Source: Mesorhizobium sp. CU3
Lineage (GTDB): Bacteria > Pseudomonadota > Alphaproteobacteria > Rhizobiales > Rhizobiaceae
Length of the DNA: 64,000 bases
NCBI RefSeq assembly: GCF_006442965.1
Contig: NZ_VFWX01000013.1
Span: forward strand, 124,001 to 188,000
Direction: 5' to 3'
The translations under genes and the position numbers were made by a program. A model generated the notes under the pieces. The model saw only the letters and a list, made by a program, of their open reading frames with translations. It made no database searches and was not told the DNA's origin. Position 1 is the stretch's first letter; each line of letters opens with the position of its first letter. Shown here one piece after another: positions 49,960-58,547 of the stretch.

Positions 49960-51198
49960 TCAGAAGCTAACGGTGAGCGCTTCCAGCCCATGGAAATGGT
50001 AGGTGTCGCGAAAGCGCGGCTCGCCGGCGAACTGCAGCTTCGGCAGCCGGTCGAACAGCGTCTTCAGCGACACCTGCAATTCCAGCCGCGCCAGCGGCGC
50101 GCCGATGCAGAAATGAATGCCGGCGCCGAAGGATACGTTCTTCTGGTCGGTGCGGGACGCGTTGAAAGTGTCAGGCCCGGCGAAGGCCAGCGGATCATGA
50201 TTGGCCATACCGAGCAGCAGCGCGATCTTGTCGCCGGGCTGGAGCAGAATGCCCGGCTTCCACTCCATCTCTTCATAGGCATAGCGCAGGAACATATGCA
50301 GCGGCGCATCGAAGCGCAGGCATTCCTCGACCGTGGCGGCGTTGGCCTCCGGCGTCCCGAAGAAGCTGCGTGGATCGCCGCCTTGCGCGAGGATCGATCT
50401 CACGGCATTCCCGGTCTGGTGCACGGTCGCCTCGTGGCCGGCATTGAGCAGAAGGATAGTCGAGGAAACCAGCTCGTCCTCCGACAGTTTTTGGCCATTG
50501 TCTTGCGCCTCGATCAGCAGCGACAGCAGGTCGTCGCCGGGTTTCTTGCGCCGCTCGGCGACATAGCCGCGCAGGAAATCGGAAAATTCGCGCGCGGCGC
50601 GGTTGGCCGCGTCCTCGGTCTCGCGCGTGCGGCCATGGGTGTACATGGCGACCATATGATGCGACCAGTCGAGCAGTTGCGGCCCCATCTCGACCGGGAC
50701 GCCGAGCATTTCGGCGATGATGGTGATCGGCAAAGGCGAGGCATAGGCGGGCAGGAGGTCGACGCTCCCCGGTTCGAAGCGGTCGATCAGCTCATTGGCC
50801 AGCGCCTCGATGCGCGGCCTCAGTCGCTCGACCTGGCGCGAGACGAAGGCGCGGTTGACCAGCGTCCTGAGCCTGGTGTGCACCGGCGGCTCGAGCTCCA
50901 GCATCGAATTGGCCTCGATGCCGTCGAAAGCGGCAAGATGCGACCGGTCGTTGCCGATGCCGCGGCTGTCGGGAATGCCTGCCGGATTCTGGCGGCCGAA
51001 GCGGCGGTCACGCAAGAGGCGGCTGACGTCGTCGAAGCCGCCGAAACACCAGAACCCGTAATTGTCCCAGAAGAAGGCGTTCGCTGCGCCATGCAAGAAG
51101 GCATAGGCCTCATACGGATTCTGCACGAAGGTCGGCTCATGCGGGTCGAGCCGCAGGCGGCGGCTGGCTTGATCGAAGGTGAGATAGGCTGGCGTCAT
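49960..51198 (-). CDS. Cytochrome P450
   Basis: A 412-residue soluble bacterial P450. The I-helix oxygen motif is LLNAGHEATVHQTGN, the E-x-x-R pair is EECLRFDAPLH, and the heme-binding loop is FGAGIHFCIGAPLARLE with axial ligand Cys364. No redox partner (ferredoxin or reductase) is coded nearby, so a shared electron donor is needed. The substrate is unknown. The gene precedes the SBP-like gene. Start at ATG 51198. Confidence 0.95.
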   Translation of the reverse strand: MTPAYLTFDQASRRLRLDPHEPTFVQNPYEAYAFLHGAANAFFWDNYGFWCFGGFDDVSRLLRDRRFGRQNPAGIPDSRGIGNDRSHLAAFDGIEANSMLELEPPVHTRLRTLVNRAFVSRQVERLRPRIEALANELIDRFEPGSVDLLPAYASPLPITIIAEMLGVPVEMGPQLLDWSHHMVAMYTHGRTRETEDAANRAAREFSDFLRGYVAERRKKPGDDLLSLLIEAQDNGQKLSEDELVSSTILLLNAGHEATVHQTGNAVRSILAQGGDPRSFFGTPEANAATVEECLRFDAPLHMFLRYAYEEMEWKPGILLQPGDKIALLLGMANHDPLAFAGPDTFNASRTDQKNVSFGAGIHFCIGAPLARLELQVSLKTLFDRLPKLQFAGEPRFRDTYHFHGLEALTVSF

Positions 51199-51278
51199 GC
51201 TCGATCTTTAGCGCGCCTTGTCAGCGCGATGCCAGACGGTGTTTTGACGCCCTTGACGCAGAAGCGTTGAGCCAGCCG

Positions 51279-52007
51279 CTAATGCCCTGGCTTCAGGATT
51301 CCTGCCACCTTGGCGGCAATCGCAGCATCGAGTGCCTGCCAGCTACCCAGTAGCTCGCGCGGAAAGCGATAGGTGACGCTGAGCTCGTCGCCGACCTGGA
51401 TATCGCGCTCGCAGGGCGCGAGCGACTCCTCGGCGCTCGGGCCGCTGAGGCAGCGGGCGACGAACGGATCCTTGCCGGCCCGCTCGGCGACAGCCAGCAC
51501 CTCGTTCAGATAGCCTGATTTTTCGCTGAAGGCGTAGATCGTCGTGCCGCCGGGACCGGGCGTTCCAGGCTTTTCGATCAGCGCGCTGTAGATCGGCGCG
51601 AAACGGCCGCTCATGTCGCGCGACATCATGCGCGGCTCGAACGACAGGAAGATAATCTTCTTGGTTGTGGCGTGGTTGAAGTCGTCGCGCGCTGCCGTGC
51701 TGTAGCCGTCCATCTCGGGATAGCGCAGATAGAGATCGAGCCGCGAGGCAATGCCGTCGCGCCGAGCCTGCTCGAAGCGGATGAAGTTTGCCGGCACGGC
51801 GATCACATTGTTGCCCATGACGACCTGGCGCAGGGTCGTGTCATCGGTGTAGCCGGCCATGGCGATCGAGCGCCCCAGCGATTTGCCGCCGAGGCTGATG
51901 GCCACCGAAAGCAGCGCCAGCGCCGCGAAGACGTAAAAGACCCGCTTCATGAAGGTCGAGTCGATGACCTGGAAGTCCGGGTTCTCGGCGACGCTTGCCT
52001 GTCTCAT
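51279..52007 (-). CDS. Membrane-anchored hypothetical protein
   Basis: A 242-residue protein. Residues about 21-40 form one membrane helix (VFYVFAALALLSVAISLGG). The rest is likely periplasmic with a pair of cysteines in ARCLSGPSAEESLAPCERD. I do not recognise a family. ATG 52007 is chosen, with GGGAA before it, because the longer frame to 52271 would add an arginine-rich, unlikely N-terminus. It is divergent from the small membrane protein at 52109. Confidence 0.68.
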   Translation of the reverse strand: MRQASVAENPDFQVIDSTFMKRVFYVFAALALLSVAISLGGKSLGRSIAMAGYTDDTTLRQVVMGNNVIAVPANFIRFEQARRDGIASRLDLYLRYPEMDGYSTAARDDFNHATTKKIIFLSFEPRMMSRDMSGRFAPIYSALIEKPGTPGPGGTTIYAFSEKSGYLNEVLAVAERAGKDPFVARCLSGPSAEESLAPCERDIQVGDELSVTYRFPRELLGSWQALDAAIAAKVAGILKPGH

Positions 52008-52108
52008 CAGCGATTCCCCGATCCGCTCGCCTGTCCACAGGCGGCACATAAAACGCGGCATGGCTCTTGCAGCGCGTTGGCACGACTGTGCGGTCTCATG
52101 GTAAACGG

Positions 52109-52441
52109 ATGGTAAAGATGGAGCTCGTGATGCTTGCTGTCTACGCTTTCGCGGTCGGCCTGACCGCTTGCGGACTGGCGGGATCGGCCATGGAGCTGAT
52201 CTGCGGCCGCCGGCTTGCTTTTGCCGAGCCCTATGTCTCTCCGGCCTTTGTTCTGCGCTCGCTCGGCGCAACGGCTTGCGCCGGCCCGTTCATGCTCGCC
52301 AACGAGGCCCTGGCCGCCCGGCGCGAGGGCCGCATCGGCCTGCTGGCGCTGTTGTCCTGCGGCTGCACGGCCGTCGCCTGGTCGCTGGCGCTCGGTATCG
52401 TGCTTGTCGCCATCGCCTCCTGGGCTACCGGTTCAGTTTGA
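52109..52441 (+). CDS. Small four-helix-like membrane protein
   Basis: A 110-residue, strongly hydrophobic protein with about three membrane helices: VMLAVYAFAVGLTACGLAGS, SLGATACAGPFMLANEALAA and LALGIVLVAIASWA. The shape and Gly/Ala content resemble the alphaproteobacterial DUF6949-like family, but this is a weak recollection. There are two in-frame ATG codons (52109, 52118), and the start is uncertain by three residues. Function unknown. Confidence 0.6.
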   Translation: MVKMELVMLAVYAFAVGLTACGLAGSAMELICGRRLAFAEPYVSPAFVLRSLGATACAGPFMLANEALAARREGRIGLLALLSCGCTAVAWSLALGIVLVAIASWATGSV

Positions 52442-52540
52442 TTCCAGGCATATCCTGTTTCGGAAACAGCCGCGCACTTTCGCGCGCCATGCTTTAGGCT
52501 CGGCCAACTTCCCAGCTTCAAACGAATCGGAGATCAGACA

Positions 52541-53068
52541 ATGCCGCTCTATGCGATCGACGGAAACGCGCCCGAGTTCGAGGATGCCGACACGAACTGG
52601 ATCGCGCCCGACGCCACGCTGATCGGCAATCTCAGGATCGGCCGCAACGCCGGCTTCTGGTTCGGCGTCGTCATCCGCGGCGATGGTGAGCCCATTGCGA
52701 TCGGCGCCGACACCAATGTGCAGGAACATACGATCATGCACACCGACCCCGGTTTCCCGCTGACCATCGGCCAGGGCTGCACGATCGGCCACCGCGCCCT
52801 GCTGCATGGCTGCACGATCGGCGACAACAGCCTGATCGGCATGGGCGCCATCGTGCTGAACGGCGCCAGGATCGGCAACAACTCGCTGGTCGGCGCAGGC
52901 GCGCTGGTGACGGAGAACAAGGTTTTTCCGGACAATTCGCTGATCGTCGGCTCGCCAGCCAAAGTGATCCGCACGCTGGACGAGGCGGCGATCGAACGGC
53001 TTCGCGTCTCGGCCGCGCACTATGTTGCCAACGCCAAGCGCTTCAAGGCCAAGCTCAAGTCGGTGTAG
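52541..53068 (+). CDS. Gamma-class carbonic anhydrase-family protein (YrdA-like)
   Basis: A 175-residue left-handed beta-helix protein made of hexapeptide repeats such as IGDNSLIGMGAIVLNGARIG and NNSLVGAGALVTENK. The metal-binding His residues are in the pattern NVQEHTIMHTD and IGHRALLHGC. This matches YrdA/PaaY/Cam-type proteins, whose anhydrase activity varies. The ATG at 52541 is preceded by GGAGATCAGACA. Confidence 0.9.
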   Translation: MPLYAIDGNAPEFEDADTNWIAPDATLIGNLRIGRNAGFWFGVVIRGDGEPIAIGADTNVQEHTIMHTDPGFPLTIGQGCTIGHRALLHGCTIGDNSLIGMGAIVLNGARIGNNSLVGAGALVTENKVFPDNSLIVGSPAKVIRTLDEAAIERLRVSAAHYVANAKRFKAKLKSV

Positions 53069-53099
53069 CCGCTCGCTTCCCGCATCTTGCCGACTTGCA

Positions 53100-53660
53100 T
53101 CAGGCGCCGCCTTTGCCTGCGGCCCCGCGAAGCAGGGAAGCGCCCTGTTCGAAGCCGGCCTTCTCCGCGCCCTCGAGCGCGGTTTCGTAGTCGTCAATGC
53201 GTGTCCTGAGCAGCGCGTCGGCGCCGGAGGCAAGCAGCAGGCGGATCGCTTCGGCGTCGCGCTGGCACACCGCGTAGTGGAGTGGCGTCCAGTCGTTCAC
53301 GCCGCGCATGTTTGGATCGGCGCCGTGGTCGAGCAGGATGCGGATGAGTTCCAGCCGGTCCGGCCGCTCCGTTGAAAGCGCGGCAATGATCGAGGGAAAC
53401 CCGCCGGGATCCTGATAATTCGGATCCGAGCCGGCATCGAGCAGCGTGGCGACGAAGCTGCTCGGGCTCCAGTAGATCGCGGACTCCAGCGGGTGCCCGA
53501 GGCCGAGCTCGAACGGCATCCTCTCGTCGAACCAGCGCGGCGCGCCGCCGAGGGCTGCACTCAGAGCGTCGAAGTCACCGGCCTTGAAGGCGTCGTCGAT
53601 GGCTCTGAACAACTTTGCCTGCTCGCAGCGGTCGTCAGGGATTTCCAGCATTGCCTTCAT
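53100..53660 (-). CDS. Ankyrin-repeat protein
   Basis: About 186 residues with at least three ankyrin repeats: SSFVATLLDAGSDPNYQDPG, LELIRILLDHGADPNMRGVN and DWTPLHYAVCQRDAEAIRLL, and a further one at the C-terminus (ALLRTRIDDYETALEGAEKA). No signal peptide or catalytic domain is present. It is probably a protein-protein interaction module of unknown target. Start uncertain: ATG 53660 chosen over 53690 and 53651. Confidence 0.82.
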   Translation of the reverse strand: MKAMLEIPDDRCEQAKLFRAIDDAFKAGDFDALSAALGGAPRWFDERMPFELGLGHPLESAIYWSPSSFVATLLDAGSDPNYQDPGGFPSIIAALSTERPDRLELIRILLDHGADPNMRGVNDWTPLHYAVCQRDAEAIRLLLASGADALLRTRIDDYETALEGAEKAGFEQGASLLRGAAGKGGA

Positions 53661-53778
53661 CCGCAAAAGGACGAGCAATACTGCTCCCATCCGTGCCGAT
53701 CCGGAAGCCTCCGAGCCAGTGACGCTTCCTCGGCATCGAACTGATCGACGGCCTTCACTAAGCTTAGCCAGAAACAGC

Positions 53779-53809
53779 GGAGCCGGCCCCGGGGACAGGG
53801 GCCGGCTCC
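53779..53809. terminator. Strong GC hairpin downstream of the BTLCP gene
   Basis: Perfect 12-base arms GGAGCCGGCCCC / GGGGCCGGCTCC with a short GGGACA-type loop. It lies about 150 bp beyond the stop of the gene at 53956-54561 on the minus strand and lacks a strong T run. The next 100 bp (to 53893) hold another stem with arms AAGCGCGTCGC/GCGACGTGCTT, like the one at 14740-14785. No gene lies between 53661 and 53955. Confidence 0.5.
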
Positions 53810-53955
53810 TAAACCCGGTCGTTGGGGACGGGGAGGGTGGGGACTCGACCGGGCTTTCTCCCTAAGCGCGTCGCACCAAGGCGACGTGCTTAACTTTTTC
53901 GCGCAGATCGTGTCCCCGAACGACTGCGCAGTTCTGGACTGACGGCTTCGACGCC

Positions 53956-54561
53956 TTAGCGGACGCTGGCGACGGCGTCGTCGCGTCCGTCGTTGATCGT
54001 GACCCAAACACCCGAATTCTCGGTCGATTGACGTTTGAGGTAGGTGTAGACCGTGTCGTTCCAGGCGAGCACTTTCGGCTCGAGATTGTCGAGAATGAAA
54101 TCTCCGAGGCTGGTGTGCACCGTCAGCACCGCATGGCCGTCGCCATTGGGCTGGCGCACCACGGTCATCAAGAGATCGCCGGCCGGCACGCCCGCGGCCA
54201 TCAACTCGCGGCGCTTCTCCAGCCCATAATCCTCGCAGTCGCCAAAGCCGTTGTCGGGATAGGCCCAGTATTCCTCGACGCCGTAGTTTTCCAGGTCCGT
54301 CTTCGGTTTGATGCGGGTGTTGACGGAATTGTTGACGTTGATGATCGTCGCCCACAGCTTGCGCGTCAGCTCGACCGGCGCACCCTTGGGCGTGCGCTGG
54401 TTGCACTCGGCCGGAATGCGCTGGCAGAAATCGTAATGGCCGACCGGCTGGGTGGTGCGGCCGCCGGTGTGCATGAAGGTCGGTCCAGCGTTCGCCGTTC
54501 CCCAGGCGGAAAGCTGCATTGCCATTGCCAAGAGCAACAGCTTGCCCCTCGTCATTTTCAT
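53956..54561 (-). CDS. Transglutaminase-like cysteine peptidase (BTLCP family)
   Basis: A 201-residue secreted protein: signal peptide MKMTRGKLLLLAMAMQLSAW with cleavage near TANAG. The Cys-His-Asp triad of the family is present: Cys109 in NGFGDCEDY, His143 in NGDGHAVLTV and Asp158 in FILDNLEPKVLAW. BTLCP proteins (LapG relatives) are periplasmic proteases; LapG cleaves adhesins under c-di-GMP control, and PilZ and PAS genes stand near by. That link is context only. Start ATG 54561. Confidence 0.88.
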   Translation of the reverse strand: MKMTRGKLLLLAMAMQLSAWGTANAGPTFMHTGGRTTQPVGHYDFCQRIPAECNQRTPKGAPVELTRKLWATIINVNNSVNTRIKPKTDLENYGVEEYWAYPDNGFGDCEDYGLEKRRELMAAGVPAGDLLMTVVRQPNGDGHAVLTVHTSLGDFILDNLEPKVLAWNDTVYTYLKRQSTENSGVWVTINDGRDDAVASVR

Positions 54562-54727
54562 TGTTGTAGTCTCCCCGTTCGAGAAGACTGTGCCACGATG
54601 GGATTTATTTGACGCAAAAACCCGAAGTAGACATTGAGTAAAACGCCGGTCGAATAAGCATAAAATTTGAACTATCAGGATTTGAGTTTATTGAGATTCG
54701 AGAACTTCCAGCCTGCGGCAAGGCAAC

Positions 54728-54753
54728 AAAAAACCGGCCGCGGGCGGCCGGTT
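54728..54753 (-). terminator. Rho-independent terminator of the PilZ gene
   Basis: On the minus strand the nine-base AACCGGCCG/CGGCCGGTT stem (54753-54745 and 54740-54732) is followed by TTTTTTG at 54733-54727. It lies 26 bp after the stop of the PilZ-domain gene. Confidence 0.85.
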
Positions 54754-54778
54754 CGGGTCGAGCATAAAGACAGATGCT

Positions 54779-55396
54779 TCAGGAACGCGGCGCGTTGAAT
54801 TCCTGGTCGAGCGTTTCCGGCCGCTGGATGACTGCGAACTCGATGGCGACGCCATCCTCGAAATGGCGCACCACCTGGCCGCGCATCGTGCCCAGCATGA
54901 CCTGGATCCCGATCGCCGGCTTGACGTCGATCTCGATCGCCGCGCCCGAAAGCGACAGGTCGATGATGCGGCATTGATACTGGCGTCCGTCGATAAGCTG
55001 CAGAACGCTCATCGGATTGCGCGGCGCCACGCGCTCGTGGCGGCGGTCTTCCGGCAGGTCAAGCTCGTGCTTGTTGGCGAGCCAGGTAAGCTGCGCGGCG
55101 AGCTTGTCCTTCTTGCGGTCGGACGCAATGACGGTCATGGCGAAACCGTCTTGCGATGTGCGCGTCACCACGCCTTCGATACGACCGATATGGTCGATAT
55201 AGGCGATGATCTTTTCGCCAGGCATGCCGATGCGTTCGGCGCGCAAGGCGACGTTGCCGGGCGACATGTCGATCACCTGGCATGGATGCTCGGTGCGGTC
55301 TTCCAGCATGAAGCGTCCGTAGATCTTGACTTGGACACGCTGGAAGTTGCGCCGCTCAGCTCGTGACGGTGCGTAATCTACCGCCGCTGACCTCAT
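54779..55396 (-). CDS. Tandem PilZ-domain protein
   Basis: A 205-residue protein with two PilZ domains. The first (residues about 12-100) has RRNFQRVQVKIYGRF and the weak motif VIDMSPGNVAL; the second (about 118-200) has RRHERVAPR and the standard IDLSLSGAAIEI. The second copy thus holds both c-di-GMP motifs (RxxxR and D/NxSxxG), the first has a changed second motif. It is a cytoplasmic c-di-GMP receptor of unknown effect. The terminator follows. Start ATG 55396. Confidence 0.85.
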   Translation of the reverse strand: MRSAAVDYAPSRAERRNFQRVQVKIYGRFMLEDRTEHPCQVIDMSPGNVALRAERIGMPGEKIIAYIDHIGRIEGVVTRTSQDGFAMTVIASDRKKDKLAAQLTWLANKHELDLPEDRRHERVAPRNPMSVLQLIDGRQYQCRIIDLSLSGAAIEIDVKPAIGIQVMLGTMRGQVVRHFEDGVAIEFAVIQRPETLDQEFNAPRS

Positions 55397-55570
55397 GCTG
55401 GCTACACCCCGTTGGCATTCCGCGCGCCGATGCGAGGAATTTCGAGCGCAAACTTACCGCGAAGCAGGTTAACAAACGGGAAAAATTGGCCGTTGATACC
55501 TAAAGCCGAGAGGTCGGCGAAGGCCTGAAAAGCCGACCGAAGACGGGAGCAAAAGCCGCCGCCAGACAGT

Positions 55571-56215
55571 CTATTCGTGACGCCCGCCATCGAAAACGAC
55601 GAGGTGCCGGATGCGGCGCGCGCGGCCGAGTTCCGAGATCGTTTCAGGCGGATCGAATTCGGTCGGAACCAGCGAAGGAACGTCGATCGCAGGCCGGTTT
55701 TTGAGGAACATCGGCTCCTTGCTCGGGTCGATGACGCGGATCGAATCGATGAGGGCATCGGCCAGAGGATCCGCGCCGAGCCAGAACGGTCTCTCCGCGG
55801 CGCTGATGATGCCGAGGCAGCGCGGGTTCTCCGCGCCGCCGTCGAGCGGCAGCGCAAGCAGTTCGAACTTCATCGAGCGGCCGTTGCGGCTGAACCCTTC
55901 ATAAGTCAGCAAAAGCACGGATTTCTGTTCGAAAACGCCAAACATGAGCCGTGATACCAGCCGCTGATCTTTTTCGCGCCAGAGCGAGGGGAAAGAGAAG
56001 CCCTTGAGCTCGCGGCCATAGCAGGCGCAGAGCCGCGTGCCGGCCAGCCGGAAAACCGCCTCGCCACGCGTGTCGCGCTCCAGGATGAACGTGTCGGCCA
56101 GTAGCGACTTGATATCGGCCGGCTCCACTTCCGATCGCTTCGGTGCCGGGCGGCCGTCACGCAACTGGTTCCAATATTGGAACAGCGTGATCGATCCGTT
56201 CTCGTTCATGTCCAT
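55571..56215 (-). CDS. PAS-domain (PAS_5) protein
   Basis: About 214 residues. The PAS_5-type core: LFQYWNQLRDGRPAPKRSEV (DUF1488-like start), VFRLAGTRLCACYGRELKGF, FGVFEQKSVLLLTYEGFSRN, and FELLALPLDGG. There is no histidine kinase or GGDEF domain attached, so it is a stand-alone PAS protein. ATG 56215 is chosen for the GGAGCGGA before it. The PilZ gene lies on the same strand, 174 bp downstream. Function unknown. Confidence 0.78.
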   Translation of the reverse strand: MDMNENGSITLFQYWNQLRDGRPAPKRSEVEPADIKSLLADTFILERDTRGEAVFRLAGTRLCACYGRELKGFSFPSLWREKDQRLVSRLMFGVFEQKSVLLLTYEGFSRNGRSMKFELLALPLDGGAENPRCLGIISAAERPFWLGADPLADALIDSIRVIDPSKEPMFLKNRPAIDVPSLVPTEFDPPETISELGRARRIRHLVVFDGGRHE

Positions 56216-56630
56216 TCCGCTCCGCGCAGTCTGTCTTGTGTGTCCCATCGGCGGACAGACAGGGCGCCCTCCGATGACCTTCATGCGGTGCGGAGCAGGA
56301 TGCGTGCCAGTATCGTTAACGTTTGTTCACGCTTCGGGGTCGTTAAGGTTAACGAATGGTTTACGTTGCGAGGCAAGGAAGCCTGTGGCACACCGAAATC
56401 ACTCCAAAACGGTCGTTTTCGCAATGACCGGCAGCACTTCAGTCACGAGTTTATGGGGAGCGTGGGGCTCGACCGGCCGTTCAGGGGGACACCTGGACGG
56501 CCTTCTTTTTGATTCGCCCTTTTTTTGATTCGGGCCCTTCGCTCGGCCATTGCGGCGATTCGCTGTTTGCTCGCCGGCCGGGCCGTGATCTACATCGCCC
56601 GAATCCAAATTCCAGTCGATTGCAGGATGC
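56216..56630. other. Intergenic region between PAS and rhomboid genes with a CtrA-like site
   Basis: About 415 bp with no gene: short reading frames here do not resemble proteins. TTAA-N7-TTTA at 56349-56363 is one base away from the CtrA consensus TTAA-N7-TTAA, and GTTAAC is also at 56322-56327. It lies 134 bp upstream of the PAS gene. Two near-copies of TTTTTTGATTCG stand at about 56505-56540. I see nothing else with confidence. Confidence 0.45.
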
Positions 56631-57380
56631 ATGAGCGAACCGGTAACCCCTCCTGAAGCCAAGATGCAGCCGGCGGAGCCGCAGCCGGAAGAGGAACAAG
56701 AGCGGCGCCGCGAGCCGGTCTTCAACCTGCCGCCGGCGGTGCTGGCGGTGATCGGCGTCTGCGCGATCGTTTATCTGCTGCAGCAGTATGTCTTGAACGA
56801 TACGCAGAACATGACGCTGCTCTACGATGGCGCCTTTATCCCGGTTTTATACACCGGCCAGTACGGCTTCGACTGGTTCCTGTTCACGCGTCCCTTCACC
56901 TATGCCTTCATGCATGGGGGCCTTGCCCATATCGCCGTCAACATGATCTGGCTTGCCGCTTTCGGTTCGCCGCTCGCCTATCGCATTGGCTCGTTTCGCT
57001 TCCTGCTGTTCTACGCGGCGACCGGATTGGCCTCTGTCGGGCTGTTCTGGGCGCTGCATCCGCATGGCGAGGCGCCGCTCGTCGGCGCATCCGGCGCCAT
57101 TTCCGGCATGATGGGTGCGGCGGCGCGCTACGGCTTCCATGTCGACCGCTGGTCCGGCAGGTCGGCCTTCGTCGGCGAGCCGCTGCCGGTGATGCTCGCG
57201 CTGCGCTCGCGCCGCGTCATGGTCTTTCTCGGCATTCTCATGGTCACCAATCTCGCCATCGGCCTGGCCGGCTTTGCGCCGGGCGTCGATGGCCAGGTCG
57301 CCTGGGAGGCTCACATCGGTGGCCTGATCGCCGGCTTCTTCGGCCTGCGGTTCTTCGACCGTCCGCTGCCTGTGGCATAG
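56631..57380 (+). CDS. Rhomboid-family intramembrane serine protease
   Basis: A 249-residue protein with a charged N-terminus (EEEQERRREP) and six or seven membrane helices. The catalytic Ser is in VGASGAISGMMGAAARYG and the His in WEAHIGGLIAGFFGLRF. FTYAFMHGGLAHIAVNMIWL is the conserved helix-2 block. It cleaves a membrane protein of unknown identity. No ribosome site is strong; ATG 56631 is the only good start. Confidence 0.92.
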   Translation: MSEPVTPPEAKMQPAEPQPEEEQERRREPVFNLPPAVLAVIGVCAIVYLLQQYVLNDTQNMTLLYDGAFIPVLYTGQYGFDWFLFTRPFTYAFMHGGLAHIAVNMIWLAAFGSPLAYRIGSFRFLLFYAATGLASVGLFWALHPHGEAPLVGASGAISGMMGAAARYGFHVDRWSGRSAFVGEPLPVMLALRSRRVMVFLGILMVTNLAIGLAGFAPGVDGQVAWEAHIGGLIAGFFGLRFFDRPLPVA

Positions 57381-57516
57381 CGTTGCCGCGCACTTGAAAT
57401 GCAACCATTGACGGCGCACGATGTTGCCCAGGCACCTGGCGTCTCTTCCAAGGCGCTGGAGCTGAAAAAAAGCCGGTCGAGGGTAGGAACCGGCGAGCAA
57501 CGCTGAGGAGGACGCC

Positions 57517-57948
57517 ATGACTGTTAAAGCAATTCTGGAAAGCAAGGGCCATGACGTGTTCACGCTCGGGCCCAACGAGAAGCTGAGCGAAGCCATCCGC
57601 ATGCTGGCCGAGCACAGGGTCGGCGCGCTCGTCATCACCAACGGCGACCGCAAGATCGTCGGCATCCTTTCGGAGCGCGACATCGTGCGCGTGGTTGCCA
57701 AGGAGGGCGCGGCCGCGCTCGATATCGCCGTGCGTTCGGCCATGACGCCCAAGGTCAAGATCTGCAACGAAAATCACACCGTCAACGAGGTCATGGAGAT
57801 CATGACCAGGGGCCGCTTTCGCCACCTGCCGGTCGAGAAGGACGGGCTGCTCGACGGCATCGTCTCGATCGGCGACGTGGTCAAGCGCCGCATCGAGGAT
57901 GTCGAGCGCGAAGCCGAGGAGATCAAGCAATACATCGCGACTGCTTGA
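57517..57948 (+). CDS. CBS-domain protein
   Basis: A 143-residue protein with two CBS motifs: IRMLAEHRVGALVITNGDRK with GILSERDIVRV, then IMTRGRFRHLPVEKDGLLDG with VSIGDVVKRR. There is no other domain. It is a stand-alone adenine-nucleotide sensor of the type common in alphaproteobacteria; its target is unknown. GAGGAGGACGCC precedes the ATG. A bidirectional terminator follows at 57962. Confidence 0.92.
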   Translation: MTVKAILESKGHDVFTLGPNEKLSEAIRMLAEHRVGALVITNGDRKIVGILSERDIVRVVAKEGAAALDIAVRSAMTPKVKICNENHTVNEVMEIMTRGRFRHLPVEKDGLLDGIVSIGDVVKRRIEDVEREAEEIKQYIATA

Positions 57949-57961
57949 GCAGCGCGAAAAT

Positions 57962-57990
57962 GCCGCCGGCGTCTCGGCCGGCGGCTTCGG
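57962..57990. terminator. Bidirectional hairpin terminator between CBS and yjhX genes
   Basis: Perfect nine-base arms GCCGCCGGC / GCCGGCGGC (57962-57970 and 57977-57985) with loop GTCTCG. TTCGGTTTTA on the plus side and ATTTTC on the minus side give T-rich tails in both directions. It lies 13 bp after the CBS gene and just beyond the stop of yjhX (57993). Confidence 0.75.
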
Positions 57991-57992
57991 TT

Positions 57993-58250
57993 TTAGCGAT
58001 TGTCGAGTTCGGCGCGGACGAGCTGCAGTCCGCGCCGAGTGATGCGGTAAGGGCCGCCATCCGACGACGAAACCGCTTTCTTCCGCCTCAATTTTCGAAA
58101 CAGGTCGAGATCTAGGCCCGGATAATGCCAGCCGTCGCGGGTCAGGCATTGGACCGTGGCGATCTTCCTGCTCTCGTTCTTTTCGATTTCGATGCGCCCG
58201 CCTTGCGCTAGCAGGTGCAGGATGCGCTGTTCTGTGCGCGAAATGTCCAT
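57993..58250 (-). CDS. yjhX: YjhX/TopAI-like (UPF0386) toxin-family protein
   Basis: An 85-residue protein, the exact length of E. coli YjhX (TopAI). It shares SRTEQRILHLLAQGGRIEIEK at the N-terminus, the VQCLTRDGW core, FRKLRRKKAV and GPYRITRRGLQLVRAELDNR at the C-terminus. In E. coli this protein binds topoisomerase I and is neutralised by the GNAT-fold YjhQ, encoded beside it. Here no such gene is adjacent; the nearest GNAT gene is at 60051. The start at ATG 58250 is the family start. Confidence 0.86.
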   Translation of the reverse strand: MDISRTEQRILHLLAQGGRIEIEKNESRKIATVQCLTRDGWHYPGLDLDLFRKLRRKKAVSSSDGGPYRITRRGLQLVRAELDNR

Positions 58251-58547
58251 TGGAGTGAGTCCCGGGAAAAACAACAAAGGCCACCGCCGCGAGGCTTCGC
58301 GGCACGGGGTTTCAGGTTTTTCTGCCCCGCCTCTTACGAGGTCAGGGCTTCAGCGGGACTGAGCGTAAGTGGACATCCACTCTCCATTGGGATGGGCGGT
58401 CCTATAGGCCAAAGCGCCGCAAAAGGCCAGAGCGCGGCTTTGCGCTTGTCTCGTTAGGCTTGTCTCGCAAGGCAGTTTGCACTAGCGAAGTTGCACACCA
58501 AATTATGCGTTCACGCATATTCGCGAATTCACAGTACGCAGGCCTCC
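58251..58547. other. Intergenic region before gatB
   Basis: About 300 bp with no gene I can support. The dyad TATGCGTTCACGCATA (58503-58518) lies 30-45 bp before the gatB start and could be an operator or part of the promoter. I see no RNA gene, although GC-rich stems are present. Confidence 0.4.

Noticed and set aside
58251..58547. Possible small structured RNA (4.5S- or 6S-like) before gatB
   Set aside because: GC-rich stems exist but none of the conserved loops (for example GGAAGCA of the signal-recognition RNA) was found.
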